NCBI GenBank assembly: GCA_905221605.1
Contig: CAJNDS010000935.1
Location: 749,368-813,367, forward strand
Reading direction: 5' to 3'
Source: Symbiodinium natans
Lineage: Eukaryota > Sar > Dinophyceae > Suessiales > Symbiodiniaceae
Length of the DNA: 64,000 nt
Under the pieces are notes generated by a model. The model was not told the origin of the DNA, did not search any database, and saw only the letters and a program-made list of their open reading frames with translations. Numbering within the stretch: the stretch's first letter is position 1; each line of letters opens with the position of its first letter. Of the stretch, positions 12,501-22,900 are shown one piece after another. The position numbers and the translations under genes are program-made.

Positions 12501-15500
12501 TCTACAGGTCCGTCGGGGAAATTATTTAGGGTTCCCATGGGTTTAGACAGGAAATCTATAGTCCACTTGGGAACAGGTATCTCGAGCAACTACCATATCC
12601 CGAGTGTGCTATGTCAGCGTCCTTTTCTTGCCAAGGTCGCTGCTTCTTCACGGGGCAAATCGAGGCCACCACTTCAACCGAAACAACCTGCGTGACATGC
12701 CTCAACTCCCCCTGCCCTGATGCCGAAGGGCGCTCGGCAATTAAGAAAAATGGAATATACCCCTACAGATACCACAAAAAAACCCACGGTTTAAGCATGT
12801 CCACACCCCCCACACGGCCTATAGAGGTGTGTCTGCAGGCACGATCCACTGCGCCGTCCGCCGGCCTAGGCTGTGTCAGGCCATCTCTCAACTGAACCTA
12901 GGTGCGTCACTGGAGCTTCGGAGTGTAAGGCTTACCTGGGACCCTCTTTACCTACAGCTTTATGGCTTATACCTACTAATTAAGGGTAGTTACTCTTGAA
13001 CTGTAAGTATATGCAGTCCCATGGTACAGCTTGGGGCTTGTTGCTCGGTTCCAAAAATACCTGGGAATACATACGGCCTCAAAAAAAAAACAAGGCAGGC
13101 ACCATTGAGCGTCCCACAGCACGACAGCAATGATGTGATGATGCCCCTCTTGTCTAAAACTCGGCTGACACAGGGCATCATAGCCCAAAGCACTCTAAGC
13201 CTACCAACCCTAAACAACTAAACTTGTCCTTAACCCACCCATAAAAACTAAGAATCCCTAAGCCCTAAGCTCAAAGCCCTAAGCCCTCACCCTAAACCCT
13301 TAACCCCCATGCCATCCAGGCGGCTCAAAGCCAACTGGGATGACTAGCTCCGTGGTCGTGGTGGTGGCAGTGGTGGGTGCCGGGCCATTGCCCAGGTAGC
13401 CTGGGTGGGGTTTTAGGGTTTAGGGTTTAGGGTTTAGGGTTTAAGGTTTAGGGTTTAGGGTTTAGGGTCTAGGGTCTAGGGTTTAGGGTTTAGGGCTCTA
13501 AGGCTTTATAAGGTTTAGGACGGGTTCTCAAGCAAATTAGTAGTAAACCCCAACTCCCCCCCCCCCCCCCCCCCCCCCCCCCCAACCCCCAAACCCGAAA
13601 CCCCCAAAAAGCTGGTTGCTGAGCCCTATACTCCCAGTAGAACCTTCATAACATGTATATTTTTAACATTCTGCAGTTGAGGGTTTAGGGTTTAGGGTTT
13701 AGGGCAATTCCTAAGGGGGCTATAGGAGCAAAGAGGCGGAAGCAGCTGTACTTGTCCAGTTGCCGACTGGCCTGGATGCCCTCTGGTCCTGGGCGGCTTA
13801 GGGTTTTTAGGGTTTATAGGGTTTATAGGGTTTAGGGTTTAGGGTTAGGGCTTAGGGTTTAGGGTTTAGGGCTTAGGGTTCAGCGCGGCTCAGGTTTGGG
13901 GATGACTGATTTGGCCTTCACAGCATGTGGAAAACAATTGTACTATTTTAGGGTTTTAGGGTGTTAGGGTTTAGGGTTTAGGGCTGAGGGTTATTGGGTC
14001 CCTTCTAAACGCATGAAGAAAGCGGAAGAATAGCCCGAAAACAACCCGGATGAGGGTTCGGGGTGTAGGTTTTTGGGATTTCGGATTGCGGGCTTCTTCT
14101 AAGGTTCTTAAGGGAGGGGGGTTCAAGGGCGGCATATAACCCAAGGTTCACTAACACTCCCTACTGCTCCCTAAGGTTCCCTCAAGTACCTACCCTCCAT
14201 GAAGGATTTAAGGTTTAGGGTTTAGGGTTTCCCTTAATAGGTCAGGTTTTTTGGTGGTTCGAAAGTTCATGCTCGCTGAATTTATGGGTGCTTCGCGGGG
14301 GGGGCGAACCCCACAACCCCGAACCGCAGTAAGAGGGCAGAAATCCCCCTCCCCAGAACCCTGTATGCCGTATACTCTACCAAATAAACACTACGTGGGG
14401 CTTTCCAAAAAAACGGGGGTGGGGAGTTTTTTGGGGGGGCTAAGGATGATAGAGAGCTTTGGGGTCTGGAAGGGCACCCGTTTTTGGGGAAACCCTAAAC
14501 CCTAAACCCTAAGCCTTAAACCCTGCACCCCCCCCCCCTTCATTTTGAGGGGAAACTGCCCATGGTATAGATCGCAAGAATCCAATGTCCTGGGCACCTT
14601 CGGAGGATAAAAGTGTAGGCTTTGTGTGTGTGTGTGTGCCTTAAAGTACCCGAGTTCCTCATGGTATCTTTCAGGCTTAGGGCTTAGGAGGTTGGTTTAG
14701 GGGCCGTTTAGGGTTAGGGCTTCTGGCCAGAAACAAAACCCCTCAGGGTTTAGGGTTTAGGGTTTAGGGGTTTAGGGTTTAGGGTTTAGGGTTTAGGGTT
14801 TAGGGTTTAGGGTTTAGGGTTTAGGGTTTAGGGTTTAGGGTTTAGGGTTTAATTAACCCCAAACCAGGGCCAGGGGTTGAGGCTTAGATTCTTGGGAGTA
14901 CCTCTTTGGCGGGAGGTTCTGGGAACCTAAGGAGATAGACGCAACACATGCAACACCAGTAAAACTCAAACCCTAGACCCTCAAACCCTAGGCCCACGAC
15001 TCCTCAACCCCCCTAAACCCTACAAGGGCCGTAAATCGACGAACGCTGTAAAGCCCTGATACGTGAACCCTATAAAGCCTGCAAACCCTGAAAACAACAA
15101 AAACCCTGGCAAAAACCCATAATTCCCCCATAGGCCCTAAACGCCTACAAGCCCTGAAGCCTACAAACCTCACCAGCCCTGAAATCCACAAAGCCCAACC
15201 CTAAACCCAATAAGCCCCAAACCCCAAAACCCTAAAAACTCTACGAACCCTTGCGCGGATACTCTCCCTTCTACCAATATACATAATACTACCAGATGAC
15301 TATACATCTTTACAAGAAGGCCTAAACCCGAAACCATCTCATCCTGAACCCTAAACCCAAAGCCCAAAACCCTAAACCCTGACCCCAAACCCCAAAACCC
15401 CCAACTCCCTGAACCCCCAAAGCCGGGCGGCGGGTCCAGACCTCGCAACGGCCACCGGGATGGTACTCGATGCCTTTTTTCTCTCCAGAAACCAGGGTTT

Positions 15501-18500
15501 AGGGTTTAGGGCTAGGGTTTAGAGTTTAGGGTTTAGGGTATAGGGTTTAGGGTTTAGAGTTTCGGGGACTGCCCTAAACTCAGAAGGTTTGTACCCTTGC
15601 GTTCGGAAAACGATACGATCGAGCCCCTCAAGGAATACAAGGTGAAGTCATGTCATAGCCCTTCAGCCCTTCAGGGTGTTGAGTTTAGGGTTTAGGGTTT
15701 AGGGTTTAGGTCGCGAGTGTAAACTCCCTAAGACCTGAAGACCCTTAAAAACCCTAAACCCCAAACCCCAAGCCCTAAACCCCAGAACCCCTTCATCGGT
15801 GCGATGTCGGACACCTTTAGGGTTCAGGGCTTACCCCAAGCTTCTTGGAGACACCACTTGGAAGCCCTTGTGGCTGGTAAGTAGGGCTTAGGGTTTAGGG
15901 TTTAGGGTTTAGGGTTTAGGGTTTAGGGTTTAGGGTTTAGGGTTTAGGGTTTAGGGTTTAGGGTTTAGGGTTTAGGGTTTAGGGTTTAGGGTAAGTTGGG
16001 TTCTGGGGATGTTTATCGTAGGGCTTTCTAGGGGACACGGAGTAGACTTACTAAGTCAACAGGGCTTCCCAGTGCGACCCGCAGATACTAACGAAAGGTG
16101 CTCCCCAGCTTCCGGCGAAAGGTAATTAGAGGGTTTGGGGTTACGTTCGGGTTTAGGGTTTAGGGTTTAGGGCTTAGGGCTTAGGGCTTAGGGCTTAGGG
16201 TTTAGGGTTTAGGGTTTAGGGTTTAGGGTTTGGGGTTGAATTAGGGTTTACCCGGTTGGGCTTTGGGACATTTGATACTTTCCCTTCTTCCTTACACGGG
16301 AACCCAGTCATAAACCATTTTCACAGGGCTTAAAGGACGACTCAGCTTAGTACCCAGCTTTGGCTTCGGGAGTAGTCTAGGGTTTAGGGTTTAGGGTTTC
16401 GGGCTTAGGGTTAGGGTTTAGGGTTTAGGGCTCCCCAATCCTTGAAACAACAACCCGGCCAACCCCTGAAGCCGACATCCTCAACCACATGAACCCTAGA
16501 ACCCTAAAACCCCACAAACCCTAAAACCCTGCAGGTCTCGTGTTTAGGGTTCAGGGTTTATATAGGGCGTAGGGTTAACCCCAAACCCCAAAAATTCTGG
16601 AATCTAACCTCAAACACCTCACCTCTTGAACTTGCAGACAGCCCCGACTACGTCCCCGACATGTTCTTCTCCTCAATCATAGGCAACCCACCCAAGCAAA
16701 GCGACCTAAACCCTGAAACCTTAGCTTGGGAGACCCCATAATCCCTACATCCTCTGATGACACATCCCTTGAACCCAACACCCCCAAGCCTAAAACCCTA
16801 AACCCTAAACCCTAAACCCTGAACCCTAAACCCTAAACCCCCTAGGGGGCCTCGGCAAGCCGAGTTGGCGACGCATCGCTCCGCGCAGGCGGCGAGGCTG
16901 GGGATGCCGCTGATGACCTGGGCGAGCTTGGGGTTCAGGGCCCTTCAGAATCAGGGTTTAGGGTTTAGGGTTTAGGGTTTAGGGTTTAGGGTTTAGGGTT
17001 TAGGGTTTAGGGTTTAGGGTATCCCTAAACCCTTACAAACCCTAAGCCCTAAGCCCCAAGCCCTAAACCCTAAACCCCGCCGGGCCACGGTGTAGTAGCT
17101 GGCACTGTTGTCGTTGACTGAGGAGCCACGGCATGCCTGGTCAGCACCACCGTTCCTCGGTTCAGGGTTTAGGGTTTAGGGTTTAGGGTTTAGGGTTTAG
17201 GGTTTAGGGTTTAGGGCTAGGGTTTAGGGTTTAGGGTTTAGGGTTTAGGGTTTAGGGCTAGGGTTTAGGGTTTAGGGCTAGGGTTAGAGGCTTCATAGGC
17301 CTTGGGGTGTGGGAGGGAAGCCTAAGCCTCTGGCCTCCACCCTGAGGTTAAAAAAGAAGCCCTGTCTCTTTCAGCCATAAGCCGACACAAGTCCGGGATG
17401 TAGGGTCCCGTAGGGTGTTTAGGGTATTTAGTGCATTTAGGGTTCTTAGGGACCTTAGGGTTTTTGGGGTTTAGGGTTTAGTAGTGCTTGGAATGCAGTG
17501 TTGAGTTTTTGTTTGTTTTAGGATGTTGGGCTGGTAGAACCTCCGGCAAACGCAACCAACCAACCGTCTGGAGCCCTCTGGACAAAAACTCCAAACCCAA
17601 AGCCCTAAACCCTAAACCCTAAACCCAAAGCCCTAAACGCAAAACGTAACGAAGCGAAACCCAAGGGTCACCTAGGAATCAAAAGGGTGCCCTTGTTGGT
17701 TTCAAGGGGCTTACATATAGGGAACCTAAATCCGCAACCAACCGGGTATGAGGGCCTACTCTGGGTCTCGTAAACCCTAAACCCTCAACAATGAACCCTG
17801 AACCCGGAACCCTAACGCTAAACCCTAAACCCTGAACCCTGAACCCTGAAACCTAAACCCTAAACCCTAAACCCTGCAGCCCAGGTGGCACAGGCTCGAA
17901 ATCTGGCCCGGGTCCGGGCAGCAGCGTCGTCGTGTACACTGGTGCATTCCTTGGAGGCCCCTCACAGCAATCTCAGGGGACCGAATGAACCCCCAAAATT
18001 GGAGTCATGTACCCTGCGCTCCTCTAGTCCCTACTAAGGTATGAAACATAAACCCTTGAAGGGTTCAAGCAAACCAATGAAGGAGATTCGATCTTGGCTT
18101 GTTGCTGAGGATCTACCTCCAAGTCAGACGAGCCCTAAAACCCTAAACCGAAAACCCTACTCGGAGGTTCATGGGCAGTCGAAAACGAAGTACTTGGCAG
18201 AAGGTAATGAGAAGGCACAACTACGCCCGGACCCTAGACCCTAGACCCTAGACCCTAGACCCTAGACCTAGACCCTAGACCCTAAACCCTAAACCCTAAA
18301 CCCTAAACCCTAAACCCTAAACCCTGAACCCTGAACCCTAATCAAACCGCCTAGACCCTCCATCCGACTCAAGAATGGCGCCACGACAGCCGACTGCCCT
18401 AAACCTTGCTCTCATCCTGCACCAACTTGAGGGTGTCTTGGCTCTGGGATTTCGGGCTTATGAGGCTTATTGGGCTTCGGGCTAAGGGTTTAGTATAGAA

Positions 18501-18601
18501 GGTATGCAAGGTACATAGTTTCGGGGTCTAGGGTTGAAGGTTTAGGGCTACACACGCTTGCCATGGCGCAGGTACCGGTAGCACTTGTAGTTTGCGAGCT
18601 C
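3224..18601 (-). CDS. Modular secreted-type gene: PAN - PAN - Thr linker - CAP (15 exons seen)
   Basis: Exons read leftward: 18601-18576, 17949-17890, 17155-17089, 16917-16851, 15473-15432, 13788-13738, 13400-13322, 12865-12834, 12241-12195, 11455-11413, 10393-10365, 9057-9003, 6759-6652, 4944-4885, 3261-3224. They total 804 nt and join without a frame break. Product order: tail of one PAN/Apple domain, a Pro/Thr linker ending DFEPV, a full PAN domain (NGGADQACRG... CAERCVANSACRG, IEYHPGGRCEVWTRPEGIQA), a Thr linker, a second PAN domain (ADGAVDRACR... DACADACRQTATCQG, VEYSDGRCE, VWTRDIQTTA), a Thr-rich linker and the start of a CAP domain (AEVNELRANGTTCPGG, then SATYEPNRIPLDC). The domain set suggests an extracellular or surface protein. 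The first exon may be longer, since the same frame is open to 18991. The CAP core is missing. Donors are 5 GT, 8 GC and 1 GA for the 14 joined introns. Confidence 0.85.
3618..3718. repeat. Inverted-repeat element, family C
   Basis: About 100 bp with partner ends around TCCAGTACCTAGG and CTACTACTAAGCAG and an inner inverted repeat AAAGGTTAACCTTT / AAAAAGGTTAAAGG. It resembles the copies at 5111, 23248, 37669 and 57979. Boundaries are approximate. Confidence 0.45.
3886..4002. repeat. Inverted-repeat element, family E
   Basis: Contains the shared block GGGCCCATACTTCAG...CCCT...AAGGG...GGACCA(C/T)ATTGAGGGCCC. Related copies are at 21885 and, more diverged, 30312 and 56757. Boundaries are approximate. 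Confidence 0.45.
4220..4530 (-). other. Long unique island inside the CAP-gene intron
   Basis: A 300-bp island free of telomeric repeat. Both strands have open frames; the minus strand has a Gln/Pro/Ser-rich one (QSQWQQPVSE, then PAQGQGQQPGAGSAP). It lies in the intron between the two CAP exons (3262-4884). No family is recognised and no frame-consistent join was found, so coding is uncertain. Confidence 0.3.
5111..5224. repeat. Inverted-repeat element, family C
   Basis: Ends CCTAGGCTGCCCAGTA and TACTGGGCATCCTAGG are near-perfect inverted repeats, with inner arms around AAAGGGTGCCC and AACAAGGGTAC. About 114 bp, no coding capacity. It lies in the intron between 4944 and 6652 of the CAP-containing gene. 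Confidence 0.75.
5961..6100. repeat. Inverted-repeat element, family B
   Basis: Terminal inverted repeats CTTGTACTTGGAGGTTCATG and CATGAGCCTCCAAGTACAAG bound a 140-bp element with inner repeats of GTACTTATAAGC type. It is the best preserved copy; others are near 10954, 19627, 34561, 36997, 46464 and 54879. It directly follows a TTTAGGG tract. Confidence 0.85.
6652..6759 (-). other. Exon encoding a Thr-rich linker
   Basis: 108-nt exon of the PAN-PAN-CAP gene. It reads YVPTTTTTVATTTTTTTSK, then TVPAAARLPSFGPYAQ. It completes a split Arg codon from the PAN exon at 9003 (TTC C|GT...AG|GA TAC) and hands over to the CAP exon with a GT donor. Runs of Thr of this kind are usual as O-glycosylated spacers. 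Confidence 0.75.
8060..8180 (-). other. Possible aspartic-protease C-terminal exon (relic or nested)
   Basis: Minus frame ending in TAA at 8060-8062 reads MYHRLVVLDYNVRKVGLARV, followed by a Lys-rich tail. The pattern VxDYxxRKVGLA resembles the last strand of pepsin-like proteases. It lies inside the intron between 9003 and 6759 of the PAN-PAN-CAP gene. No companion exons with DTG or DSG motifs were found, so it may be a relic, a nested gene end or chance. Confidence 0.3.
8181..9002. other. Intron sequence, no exon recognised
   Basis: The first 500 bp are AT-richer and free of telomeric repeat, unusual for this window. Degenerate CCCTAAA follows at about 8880-8980. It belongs to the 9002-6760 intron of the PAN-PAN-CAP gene. 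Nothing else is supported. Confidence 0.5.
10139..10541. repeat. Opposed telomeric arrays around a PAN exon
   Basis: CCCTAAA array at about 10139-10331 and TTTAGGG array at about 10443-10541 flank the 29-nt exon 10393-10365. They are intronic in the PAN-PAN-CAP gene. Confidence 0.85.
10954..11073. repeat. Family B element, decayed copy
   Basis: Shares AACTGTACTTAT..., TTATAAGCC, CTATAAGTACAGT and CTGAACCTTCAAGTA with family B. The left end merges into a TTTAGGG tract, so this end is lost or was replaced by telomere repeat. Confidence 0.55.
13322..13400 (-). other. Inter-PAN linker exon
   Basis: 79-nt exon encoding YLGNGPAPTTATTTTTELVI then PVGFE. It joins the first PAN domain (TTC C|GC...AG|GC TAC) to the second (GAG CC|GC...AG|G CCG) with both split codons completed. 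Donors on both sides are GC. Confidence 0.8.
13738..17155 (-). other. First full PAN/Apple domain, four exons
   Basis: Exons 17155-17089, 16917-16851, 15473-15432 and 13788-13738. The joined product has the expected Cys order: ADQACRGSSVNDNSASYYT, VISGIPSLAACAERCVAN, SACRG, IEYHPGGRCEVWTRPEGI, DKYSCF. Introns of about 170 to 1640 bp are almost entirely telomeric tracts plus one half element of family D at 16003. Donors are GT, GC, GC and GC. Confidence 0.88.
16003..16069. repeat. Family D element, half copy
   Basis: Contains TTCTGGGGATG...TCTAGGGGA...GTAGACTTACTAAGTCAACAGGGCTTCC, the right half of family D (full copy at 27343-27453). Confidence 0.6.
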
Positions 18602-18739
18602 CTCGCGGCTCCACGGTCTGCACTGCTTTGGGGTTTGGGACGGCGGTGTGGGCACCAGCATGTCTCTGCTTCCGTGGGGGTCCGGGCCGTGTTTGTGGCT
18701 CCGAATACACGCAGAACTGCCGCAAATGCCGAGTTCGTT

Positions 18740-18768
18740 GCATGTTTTCCACAATGTGGAAAACATGC
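18740..18768. repeat. Perfect 14-bp palindrome
   Basis: GCATGTTTTCCACA and its exact complement TGTGGAAAACATGC are separated by one base. It lies just upstream of the first recognised PAN exon. It could be a hairpin or a protein-binding site; nothing in the sequence decides this. Confidence 0.8.
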
Positions 18769-19626
18769 AAAACAACACGGCGCTCTTTCGTAGAACCATC
18801 GCCGTCCTGAGCATCTGGATGCACCAGGGTGCTAGTCTGGGCCCCGGCGCGGCGCGCATCAGGAGCATCAGCTGCGGGTCCTTGGCGGGCCTCGGCGGCT
18901 CGGCGCGCATCATGAGCATCAGGTGGGGTGCTTGGCGGCTCGAATGCAGCTGCGCGAGCCCCACGCCCGAGGCGTGCATCATGAGCATCAACGGCCCCGT
19001 GCCCCGGCCCCGCGATCAGGAGCCGCAGCAGGAACCCCCAAAGCGCACTGCGTGGCGATTCGCCACTTGGGATCTTCGGTTCAGGGGTTAGATTTAGGTT
19101 GGATTCGAAGTGGGGGAGTGAGGGCTCAAGGCTTTGGGGCTAGGGCGCAATGGCGTGAAACCCTAAACCCTAAACCCTAAACCCTAAATGCCCAAACCCT
19201 AAACCCTGAACCCTAAACCCTAAACTGCTGGCTGCGGGCCGAGACGCCACCGATCTATAAGGTTTAGGGTTTATAGGGTTTAGGGTTTATAGGGTATAGG
19301 GTAAAGAGTTTAGGGTTTGGGGTTTAGGGTTTAGGCTTTAGGGTTCAGGGTTTAGGGTTTAGGGTTTAGGGTTAGGGCTTAGGGCTCAAAAAGATCTTAG
19401 GGCTTGGGGGTTTACCTGCTGGACAGCGGCTCCTTGGGCCATTCTAGGGCTTAGGCGAACTTTAGGGTTTAGGGTTTAGGGTTTAGGGTTTAGGGTTTAG
19501 GGTTTAGGGTTTAGGGTTTAGGGGCAAGTCGCGGTCAGTCCGTGAGCTGCTTTTAACCGCCGAGGGCGCGTGCGGTGGCAGAAGCAATCTGTACAGGTCC
19601 GCCCCCCGGCGGTTGCGAGGGGGTCT

Positions 19627-19790
19627 ACTTGGAGGTTCCTGGTACTTCTTAACCAATGATAACTGTACTTATAACTGTACTTCTAGCCATATGAGGGCAC
19701 TTGAGGGGCTTGTGAGTGGGACATAAGGGGCTTATAAGTGGGACATAAGTACAGTTATGTTTGGTTAATAGGTGCCATGAACCTCCAAGA
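19627..19790. repeat. Inverted-repeat element, family B
   Basis: Ends ACTTGGAGGTTCCTGGTACT and GGTGCCATGAACCTCCAAG are inverted repeats. The inner block GGGGCTTATAAGTGGGACATAAG is partly duplicated, making this copy longer (about 164 bp). It lies in the spacer upstream of the PAN gene. Confidence 0.82.
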
Positions 19791-19989
19791 ACAAGGCTGC
19801 TCGACAAGAGTCGTACCGCAAAGGCAGGCGCAAAAGCAAAGGGTAGAATCCTCATTCCACCCGGAATGTGTGCCCAGACTGGTCTCGCTGGCAAGCCCCT
19901 AAAACCTTAAACCTTCAAGCCTAGACCCTAAACCCTAACCCTAAACCCTAAACCCTAAACCCTAAACCCTAAACCCTAAACCCTAACCC

Positions 19990-22900
19990 CTAGGCCCCGG
20001 CCAGAAGAACAGCCTTGAGCTCTGCGACGGTATCGACCACAAGGTCGAAGAAAGGTTCCAGGGTCTCTCTTGTGTAGGAGCCCCAAGCAACCTTTGGGTG
20101 ACAAGCTGAAGCCCGACAGAGTTTAGGGTTTAGGGGTTAGGGTTTAGGGTTTAGGGTTTAGGGTTTAGGGTTTAGGGTTTAGGGTTTAGGGTTTAGGGTT
20201 TAGGGTTTAGGGTTTAGGGTTTGGGGCGTCAGGAGGGTTGCGCGCTTGAGGTTCGCAGACTCCGCTGAACCTTGTTCATTGTCTTTGGGTCTAAATTCCG
20301 TCTCCAAGGAACTCCAACCGAAGCCACGCCGGCGGCCCTGGCCGCCTTGCCGTCAGTGGGGGCATCGCCGACGTAGACCAGCTGCGATGCTTTTAGTTGG
20401 AGCTCATCGCCGCACAAGAGGAGCCCATCCTCGTGGGGACACCAGGAAAACTCCACAGGTGTGCCTTTTTACGGATTTCAGTAGCTCCGGGAGTATGACC
20501 CGAATTCTAGGGTTCAATTCTGCCCCTTGAATTCTGATCACTTCGATTCATAGGGAGTACTTGGAAGCCTGACCTTGTAAGTAGGGATAGTACGGCGGGT
20601 CATGGGGATTGTCATAAATAGGGTTCTCGGGGATATACTAAATAGACCTACTAAGTCAAAAAACCTTCTGAGTATGGTGGCAATAGGGCGGGGTAAACAC
20701 TGCCCTCTTCCTAGGCCTTCCCCTCCTCTCTTTAACTCCTTAAATTACAAAGGGGGGCATCGTCGTCATAGGAGGAGGGGGAGCGGCTCTCTAAACTCTA
20801 AACCCTAAACCCGAAACCCTGAACCCTAAACCCTAAACCATAAACCCCACACCCTAAACCCTAAACCCTAAACCCCACACCCTAAACCCTAAACCCTAAA
20901 CCCCAAACCCTAAACCCCAAACCCTAAACCGCACTGATCCCAACCTTCACAGATCCTTTTGTCCCCAAGGCGCGGGGGCAGGCTTTGGTGATGGCACCGT
21001 GTCGGCGCCGTGCCGCACCACGAGGAAATCCTTGGCAAACGAACCCCCCAAAAAGGGTTTCGGGTTTAGGGTTTAGGGTGTTTATGGTTCATATACCTTA
21101 GTAGGGGTTATTCAGTAGTATAAGGTATAAGACCCGTAACAAACTATACTAGCATAGGGTATACGACCCCAGTTCTGGGGTTCGTTTGGTCCCCAGCCCT
21201 AAACCCTAAAGCCCTAAAGCCTGAACCCTAAACCCTAAACCCGAAACCCTAAACCCTAAACCCGAAAACCCTAAATCCTAAACCCTATAGACCTTAAACC
21301 TAAACCCGAAAACCCTAAACCCTAAACCCCAAACCCTAAACCCTAAACCCTAAACCCCATGGTTCAGCTGGTCCCCAAGGATCCCCGAGGTGATTCTCGC
21401 GAGCCACGGCCTCCACGTACGCGGCGGCCGCGTTGGAGAGGGCGCCCATCTTGACCTCCAGGGAACCCTAAACCCTAAACCCTAAACCCTAAACCCTAAA
21501 CCCTAAACCCTAAACCCTAAACCCTAAACCTTAAACCCTAAACCCTAAACCCTATAAACCCTAAACCCCAAGCCCCAAACCCCAAACCCTAAACCCTAAA
21601 CCCTAAACCCCATTTTGGAAAACTCCATCCCACCTCCTGGCCCTTGAGGAGCTTGAGCAAGTCGCCCACGCCATCAAAGAGCCTCCACGCGAGGGGGTCA
21701 CAACTACAGAAACTTAAGGAAGGGTTTAGGGTTTAGGGCTTAGGGTTAGGGTTTAGGGTTTAGGGTTGGGGTTTAGGGTTTAGGGTTTAGGGTTAAGGGT
21801 TTGGGGTTTAGGGTTTCGGGTTTAGGGTTTATGGTTTACGGTTTAGGGTTTAGGGCCCTTACGTACCTAGTACCGCCCCCATACTGTAAGCCCAAGGGCC
21901 CATACTTCAGAAACCCTTTAAGGGTCAGGGACCATATTGAGGGCCCATAACCAGAAACCCAGGGCCCTACTCAGAAGCTCTACTGACTTGGTGAGTCTGC
22001 CTCGTACCCCCTAGAAACCCGATTATAGTCCCCATAACCCACCTTGCTAACCCCGACCGAAAGCCTAAAGCTCATCAACCGTAAAGCAAAGGCCACCCTG
22101 GAAGCTCTAAATGGAGCTCCAAAACCCAACACTACGTCCTCAAATATCCTCGCCCTAAACCCTAAACCCTATAAACCCTAAACCCTAAACCCTGAACCCA
22201 AAACCTCGCCGATTCAGGCGTCACCAGGGACACGTAAACGCTGTCGAAGGCTTGGCCCATCTCCTTGAGAGTTTTGGGGGAGTAAATGGAGGGGCCCCTA
22301 CTTGCAGCCCCAAAACACCAAACCTTGAACCCCAAACCTCAAACCCTAAACCCTAAACCTCAAACCCTGAACCCTAAACCCTAAACCCAAAACCCTAAAA
22401 TGCCCTAACCCCCCCCCCCCCCCCCCACTTCGTCACGAAGTCTCCCCGCCCAACGCCGCAGCCGCCGCCAAGTCATCCTCGGGAGTCTCGGCGAGTCGGG
22501 CATGCCAGGCCATGCCTTGCATCGCAGGGTTTAGGGTTTAGGGTTTGGGGTTTAGGGTTTGGGGTTTAGGGTTTAGGGTTTGGGGTTTGGGGTTTGGGGT
22601 TTAGGGGTTAGGGTTTAGGGTTTAGGGGTTTAGGGCTTAGGGCTTAGGGTCTAGGGCTTAGGGTTTAGGCTTACAAGTAACATGGATATGGGCCCTGAAT
22701 TGGGGAACCCTTGTATACTCCTAAGATACCCGAAGAGACCCAGAAGGCTCAGACTCAGGGACCATGTAAATTCCCTTAAATACGGAGTGCTTCGGCCTGA
22801 GGGGTCATGAGGGTTTAGGGTTTCGGGGTTTAGGAGGTTCATAGGCTCAAGAGGGTTCAGGTTTATAAGGGCCTATAGGGCTTCGGGTTTAGGGTTTAGG

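Larger units (their letters stand above)
9003..12865 (-). other. Second PAN/Apple domain, five exons
   Basis: Exons 12865-12834, 12241-12195, 11455-11413, 10393-10365 and 9057-9003 encode ADGAVDRACR, DNLPSYYTVVTADTL, DACADACRQTATCQ, VEYSDGRCE and VWTRDIQTTAGVRGFRCF. The Cys pattern and the GRCE-VWT motif are those of PAN domains. Several introns fall at the same places as in the first PAN domain, including CQ(G)|(G)VEY and TGC TTC C|. This fits duplication of a whole multi-exon domain. Confidence 0.85.
18602..19989. other. Spacer between HAD gene and PAN gene
   Basis: Contains a minus-strand frame open up to 18991 that may be the 5' part of the PAN gene, a 29-bp palindrome at 18740-18768, Ala/Arg-rich GC-rich sequence with repeats of GCATCATGAGCATCA type, TTTAGGG tracts, and a family B element at 19627-19790. 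No promoter motif could be recognised; dinoflagellates lack a usual TATA signal. Confidence 0.45.

Noticed and set aside
15580-16800. A plus-strand gene from islands FVPLRSENDTIEPLKEYK, CDPQILTKGAPQLPAK and DSPDYVPDMFFSSIIG, with good-looking donors.
   Set aside because: They lie in introns of the PAN gene on the opposite strand. Several frames are open at once, no domain is seen and no consistent phase chain was found. Left as a possibility only.
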